Positions 7,388-9,689 of a DNA stretch of 9,689 nucleotides are shown here, piece by piece. The stretch is from JAXHMM01 sp964528445. GTDB taxonomy: Bacteria > Bacteroidota > Rhodothermia > Balneolales > Balneolaceae. The translations under genes were made by a program, and so were the position numbers. The number at the start of each line of letters is the position of its first letter. Position 1 is the stretch's first letter. The stretch spans positions 1 to 9,689 of the forward strand of contig CAZGSL010000055.1 in the NCBI GenBank assembly GCA_964528445.1, in the 5' to 3' direction. The notes beneath the pieces are model-generated. The model did no database searches. It was not told the DNA's origin and saw nothing but the letters and a program-made list of their open reading frames with translations.

Positions 7388-7450
7388 CCTTTCTTTCCCC
7401 CCTTTACAACGTCAGTCAACCAATCTTGAATCTAATATCTTCCGCATCCC

Positions 7451-8098
7451 ATGATTTCTTACCTCAAGAACTTCCTGGCCCGACAGGCTCGAAAGCCCAC
7501 AGGATGGGTCGGCCGCCATATTGCCCCCCGGGTATTCAACCGGGAGAACAAACCGATGGAACAGTACGGTTTGAAATTGATGAATCCTCAAAAGGAGGAC
7601 CGAATCCTGGAGATTGGATTCGGCAACGGCCGGCTGATCTCCGAAATAATGCCACGGATTGACCGGGGCAAGGTCTGCGGCATCGACATTTCCGATGAGA
7701 TGATTTCCCTCGCTTCGCAACGAAACCGGCGATGGATAGACAAAGGCCAGCTTGAAATAAAGAAAGCCTCCATCGCGAATATTCCCTACCCGGATGAGCA
7801 CTTTGATTCCGTATTCACCGCCAACACCATCTACTTCTGGCCCAATCCCGATAAGGATATCCGTGAAGTGAGACGGGTCCTGAAACCCGGCGGACAATTT
7901 ATCTGTGCGATGCGGCTACAAGACCGGATGGAGTCGATGAGCTCGGTTGTACGAGACAACTCCGATATATTTCGGAACCTCTACCGCGAGGAGGAAGTGA
8001 AGCAGCTCTTTGAGGAAGGAGGATTCCGAGAGGTAAAAATACGCTCCCGGCATAAAAACGGGGACTCACTCTATACTATAGCTACGGGCACCCGGTAA
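7451..8098 (+). CDS. Class I SAM-dependent methyltransferase
   Basis: 215 residues of the Methyltransf_11/UbiE-like fold. Motif I is ILEIGFGNG (52-60), the acidic residue after strand 2 is Asp79 in GIDIS, the motif II region is FDSVFTANTIYFWPNP (118-133), and motif III is RRVLKPGGQF (141-150). A basic N-terminus (SYLKNFLARQARKPTGW) precedes the fold and could associate with membrane or nucleic acid; it is not a signal peptide. The substrate cannot be deduced. Proteins of this kind methylate quinones, lipids or small metabolites. It lies 63 bases after the hydroxylase gene on the same strand with no clear terminator between, so it may be the last gene of that operon. One TTGAAT copy with a nearby TAATAT upstream leaves open a promoter of its own. 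It converges on the desaturase gene with 18 bases between stops. Confidence 0.88.
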   Translation: MISYLKNFLARQARKPTGWVGRHIAPRVFNRENKPMEQYGLKLMNPQKEDRILEIGFGNGRLISEIMPRIDRGKVCGIDISDEMISLASQRNRRWIDKGQLEIKKASIANIPYPDEHFDSVFTANTIYFWPNPDKDIREVRRVLKPGGQFICAMRLQDRMESMSSVVRDNSDIFRNLYREEEVKQLFEEGGFREVKIRSRHKNGDSLYTIATGTR

Positions 8099-8116
8099 TC
8101 TGGCCGCCATGGGATT

Positions 8117-9241
8117 TCACTCTGCTGCAAATTCGTATTCAGGCTCGGAATAGGTGAAATCCGGATCCCCGAACTTCTTGAGCGTCCGATAGTGCGAAGC
8201 GACCGCCCCGAAAAAGGTTTCGTGCTGGTTATAAGGGATGTTGAACTCCTTGGCTGTTTTCTCCACGATATGGCTTATTTCAGGATAGTGCACACTGCAG
8301 ATCCTGGGGAAAAGGTGGTGCTCAATCTGAAAATTCAGTCCCCCGACAAACCAGCACAGCAGCTTGTTGTCCCGCGCGAAATTGTTCGTGGTCACCATTT
8401 CGTGAATCATCCAGTGCTCATCGATCATGTTATCCTCGTCGGGCTGCGGATGATCCGTGCCCTCCACCACGTGGGCAAGCTGAAAGATGACCCCAAGAAT
8501 CAATCCGGCCGTAATGTGCAGGGTAAAAAATCCAATCAGGAACTGCATCCAGGTAATATCGAGCAGCAGCATCGGCAGGACCAGCAGATAGGTGTAGTAG
8601 ATGCCCTTGGTGACAAACAGGGTTACCCACTCGCTCATCGGATGCTTCTTATTATTGTACGGTCCGATATCGTCTTTCAGGAAATGCTTGTAATCCTTGA
8701 CAAAAACCCAGAAGATGGTCGCGAGGCTGTACGCAAAAAATGCCAGGACATGCTGAACCCGATGAATCGGCTTATGTTCCGAATGGGGGGAGAGTCTTAT
8801 GAAACCGGCTACTTCCAGATCCTCGTCGTGATCGTGAATGTTGGTATACGTATGATGAATGATGTTGTGCGTGATTTTCCAGATATACCCGTTGGCCCCC
8901 ATCAGATCGAAGGTATATCCCAGGGCGCGGTTCACATACTTATTGGAGGAGTACGCGCCGTGTAGTGCGTCGTGGGAGACGGAAAATCCGATGCCGGCCA
9001 TGCCAATTCCCATCAGAAAGGTCAAAAACCACATGGCTTCAAGCGACAGCTGACCGGAAATGATCAGCGCGTAGGAGCCGTAATAGACCGTCAGAAGTAT
9101 GACGGTTTTCATCACCATCTCCAGGTTGGCATGCTTGGAGAGATCGTTCTCCTCAAAATATTTGTTGACCCGCCGTTTGACGGTTCTGCCGAATTCCCGG
9201 CTGGTACTGTTATTGAAGGTTACCTTTTCAACGGGGGCCAT
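8117..9241 (-). CDS. Membrane fatty acid desaturase (front-end / linoleoyl-CoA desaturase-like)
   Basis: 374 residues with the three histidine boxes of the membrane di-iron desaturases: HDALHG (His90, His94), HNIIHH (His125, His129, His130) and QIEHH (Gln305, His308, His309). A glutamine instead of the first histidine in box three is the mark of the front-end and related group (Delta-5/6 type and bacterial homologues). Hydrophobic pairs at about 45-88 and 206-256 give the usual four-pass topology. There is no fused cytochrome b5 domain, so an external electron donor (ferredoxin or a separate cytochrome) is needed. The expected role is O2-dependent insertion of a double bond in membrane acyl chains, often for fluidity at low temperature; regiospecificity cannot be read. 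The start at 9241 keeps the polar N-terminus MAPVEKVTF; the next in-frame Met is residue 42. A hairpin sits three bases before the ATG. Confidence 0.92.
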   Translation of the reverse strand: MAPVEKVTFNNSTSREFGRTVKRRVNKYFEENDLSKHANLEMVMKTVILLTVYYGSYALIISGQLSLEAMWFLTFLMGIGMAGIGFSVSHDALHGAYSSNKYVNRALGYTFDLMGANGYIWKITHNIIHHTYTNIHDHDEDLEVAGFIRLSPHSEHKPIHRVQHVLAFFAYSLATIFWVFVKDYKHFLKDDIGPYNNKKHPMSEWVTLFVTKGIYYTYLLVLPMLLLDITWMQFLIGFFTLHITAGLILGVIFQLAHVVEGTDHPQPDEDNMIDEHWMIHEMVTTNNFARDNKLLCWFVGGLNFQIEHHLFPRICSVHYPEISHIVEKTAKEFNIPYNQHETFFGAVASHYRTLKKFGDPDFTYSEPEYEFAAE

Positions 9242-9243
9242 GA

Positions 9244-9270
9244 TATGGGCTTTTTTTACGGAGCCCCATA
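9244..9270 (-). promoter_or_regulatory. Hairpin in the desaturase leader, next to the start codon
   Basis: On the minus strand TATGGGGCT (9270-9262) pairs with AGCCCATA (9251-9244), giving eight base pairs with one bulged G and a ten-base A-rich loop. The 3' foot ends two bases before the ATG (9241-9239). In the mRNA it would cover the ribosome landing site. The pairing is seen; a regulatory role is only possible. Confidence 0.4.
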
Positions 9271-9322
9271 ATATAATGATTAAATAGGCTGGAATAGAAT
9301 ATCGGTGATTTTTACAAATAAC

Positions 9323-9355
9323 TTAGCCCTGCAAGCCGGAAGCTGACAGGGCTAA
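9323..9355 (-). terminator. Hairpin directly after the tRNA-Ile2 gene, probable terminator
   Basis: TTAGCCCTG (9323-9331) is the perfect reverse complement of CAGGGCTAA (9347-9355), a nine-base-pair stem. Inside the 15-base loop, AGC (9334-9336) can pair with GCT (9342-9344). On the minus strand it begins three bases after the tRNA discriminator base. The following sequence (GTTATTTGTAAAAAT) is AT-rich but has no clean T-tract, so termination may be partial or the hairpin may protect or guide 3' processing. Confidence 0.55.
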
Positions 9356-9358
9356 AAG

Positions 9359-9431
9359 TGGGCCCGGAGGGATTTGAACCCCCGGCCAATCGATTATGAG
9401 TCGACTGCTCTAACCACTGAGCTACGGGCCC
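9359..9431 (-). tRNA. tRNA-Ile2 (anticodon CAT, lysidine type)
   Basis: A complete 73-base cloverleaf on the minus strand. The acceptor GGGCCCG pairs with CGGGCCC, the D arm is GCTC-AGTGGTTA-GAGC, the anticodon arm is GTCGA-CTCATAA-TCGAT, the variable region is five bases, and the T arm is GGGGG-TTCAAAT-CCCTC with one G-T pair. The discriminator is A. CCA is not encoded, so it must be added by the nucleotidyltransferase. The anticodon is CAT, which could mean Met. The D-loop AGTGGTTA and the anticodon arm closely resemble E. coli ileX/ileY tRNA-Ile2, whose C34 is converted to lysidine by TilS to read AUA. An initiator is excluded because the first acceptor pair is a proper G-C and the anticodon stem lacks the three G-C pairs. 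Elongator Met is the remaining alternative. Confidence 0.9.
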
Positions 9432-9463
9432 AAAGGAGATATGCCGGAATTCTGAAAGGGCGC

Positions 9464-9494
9464 TTAAATTAACTGTTTTGCCCTCACCACACAA
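9464..9494 (-). promoter_or_regulatory. Predicted promoter of tRNA-Ile2
   Basis: On the minus strand TTGTGT (9494-9489) and TAATTT (9471-9466) are separated by 17 bases. Read as the Bacteroidota-type consensus (TTG, about 20 bases, TAnnTTTG), TTG at 9494-9492 is followed after 20 bases by TAATTTAA (9471-9464). Transcription would start about 20-25 bases before the tRNA. Confidence 0.45.
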
Positions 9495-9555
9495 GGAACA
9501 CGATTCCCGCCGTGGACATTTACAAGGGGCGGGGATTCCCTATTTCCCGGGTTTG

Positions 9556-9587
9556 TTGTAGTTACATATCCTCAAGTGTTATATTTA
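9556..9587 (+). promoter_or_regulatory. Predicted promoter of tRNA-Leu
   Basis: TTGTAG (9556-9561), an 18-base spacer and TATATT (9580-9585) fit a housekeeping promoter. TATATTTA (9580-9587) with TTG 21 bases upstream also fits the Bacteroidota-type -7/-33 pattern. The tRNA begins at 9605, giving a short leader of about 12 bases. Confidence 0.5.
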
Positions 9588-9604
9588 CCGCGCTCCAACC
9601 TGTT

Positions 9605-9689
9605 GCCGGCGTGGCGGAATTGGTAGACGCGTTGGACTTAAAATCCAATTCGGGGTGAACCCCGAGTGTCGGTTCGAGTCCGACCGCCG
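9605..9689 (+). tRNA. tRNA-Leu (anticodon TAA), 3' end outside window
   Basis: Class II tRNA. The acceptor strand is GCCGGCG (9605-9611), and the D arm contains GGTAGAC. The anticodon arm is TTGGA-CTTAAAA-TCCAA with TAA at 9639-9641. The long variable arm has CGGGG paired with CCCCG, and the T arm is GTCGG-TTCGAGT-CCGAC. The window ends after CGCCG of the 3' acceptor strand, so the last two acceptor bases and the discriminator are missing. The long variable arm and anticodon identify leucine (UUA, and UUG by wobble). It diverges from tRNA-Ile2 across 173 bases. Confidence 0.95.

Noticed and set aside
7426..7431. A TTGAAT copy before the methyltransferase as a second ArsR operator
   Set aside because: It is a single hexamer without a partner or dyad, so chance occurrence is the simpler explanation.
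8192..8965. A 257-codon + strand open frame opposite the desaturase
   Set aside because: All three histidine boxes of a real desaturase lie on the minus strand here; the + frame shows no domain and is a shadow.
9312..9494. Minus-strand open frame encoding a peptide with VAQWLEQSTHNRLAGGSN
   Set aside because: This is the well-known false protein produced by translating a tRNA gene and its flanks; the stretch is the tRNA-Ile2 gene.
1..9689. CRISPR array, insertion sequence, phage or defence island
   Set aside because: No spaced direct repeats, transposase, integrase, terminal inverted repeats or nuclease/helicase-type defence genes were seen. Although tRNA genes can serve as integration sites, no duplicated tRNA 3' end is visible in the window.

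Overview
The window is chromosomal, fairly GC-rich bacterial DNA. It holds eight protein-coding genes (the first cut by the left edge) and two tRNA genes (the second cut by the right edge). Nearly every start codon lacks a Shine-Dalgarno sequence, the promoters that can be read sit on AT-rich islands, and the gene families (large secreted-type M14 peptidase with an extra C-terminal domain, SLC13 permease with RCK_C domains, front-end-type lipid desaturase, short DUF1858-like protein) are all familiar in the Bacteroidota / Balneolota / Rhodothermota group. That placement is an inference from style and family content, not proof. There are no insertion sequences, CRISPR arrays, phage genes or long repeats, and no gene-free stretch exceeds 300 bases.

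Left part (1-5464, all + strand): the 3' part of an M14 metallocarboxypeptidase with a C-terminal GATase-I-like domain, ending in a strong hairpin; an SLC13-type anion permease with two cytosolic RCK_C (TrkA_C) domains; and a YneI/Sad-type succinate-semialdehyde dehydrogenase. Gaps of 137-180 bases separate these genes, so they are probably separate transcription units.

Middle part (5484-8098): an ArsR-type regulator fused to a rhodanese domain on the minus strand, diverging from a + strand cluster. That cluster encodes a small DUF1858-like protein, a fatty-acid-hydroxylase/sterol-desaturase superfamily membrane enzyme and a class I SAM methyltransferase. The 141-base divergent region contains the most striking non-coding structure of the window: four hexamers arranged as ATTCAA-N2-ATTCAA-N8-TTGAAT-N2-TTGAAT. 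The two inner hexamers double as the -35 elements of two mirror-image promoters, each with a 17-base spacer. The regulator has no cysteine in its ArsR domain. Its only two cysteines lie in the rhodanese active-site loop, which points to sensing of sulfane sulfur or redox state rather than metal.

Right part (8117-9689): a three-histidine-box fatty acid desaturase on the minus strand, converging on the methyltransferase gene with 18 bases between them; a tRNA with anticodon CAT that resembles tRNA-Ile2 (lysidine type) on the minus strand, followed by a hairpin; and a divergent tRNA-Leu(TAA). The working hypothesis is that the middle and right parts form a membrane-lipid modification neighbourhood, at least partly controlled by a sulfur- or redox-responsive ArsR-rhodanese repressor.
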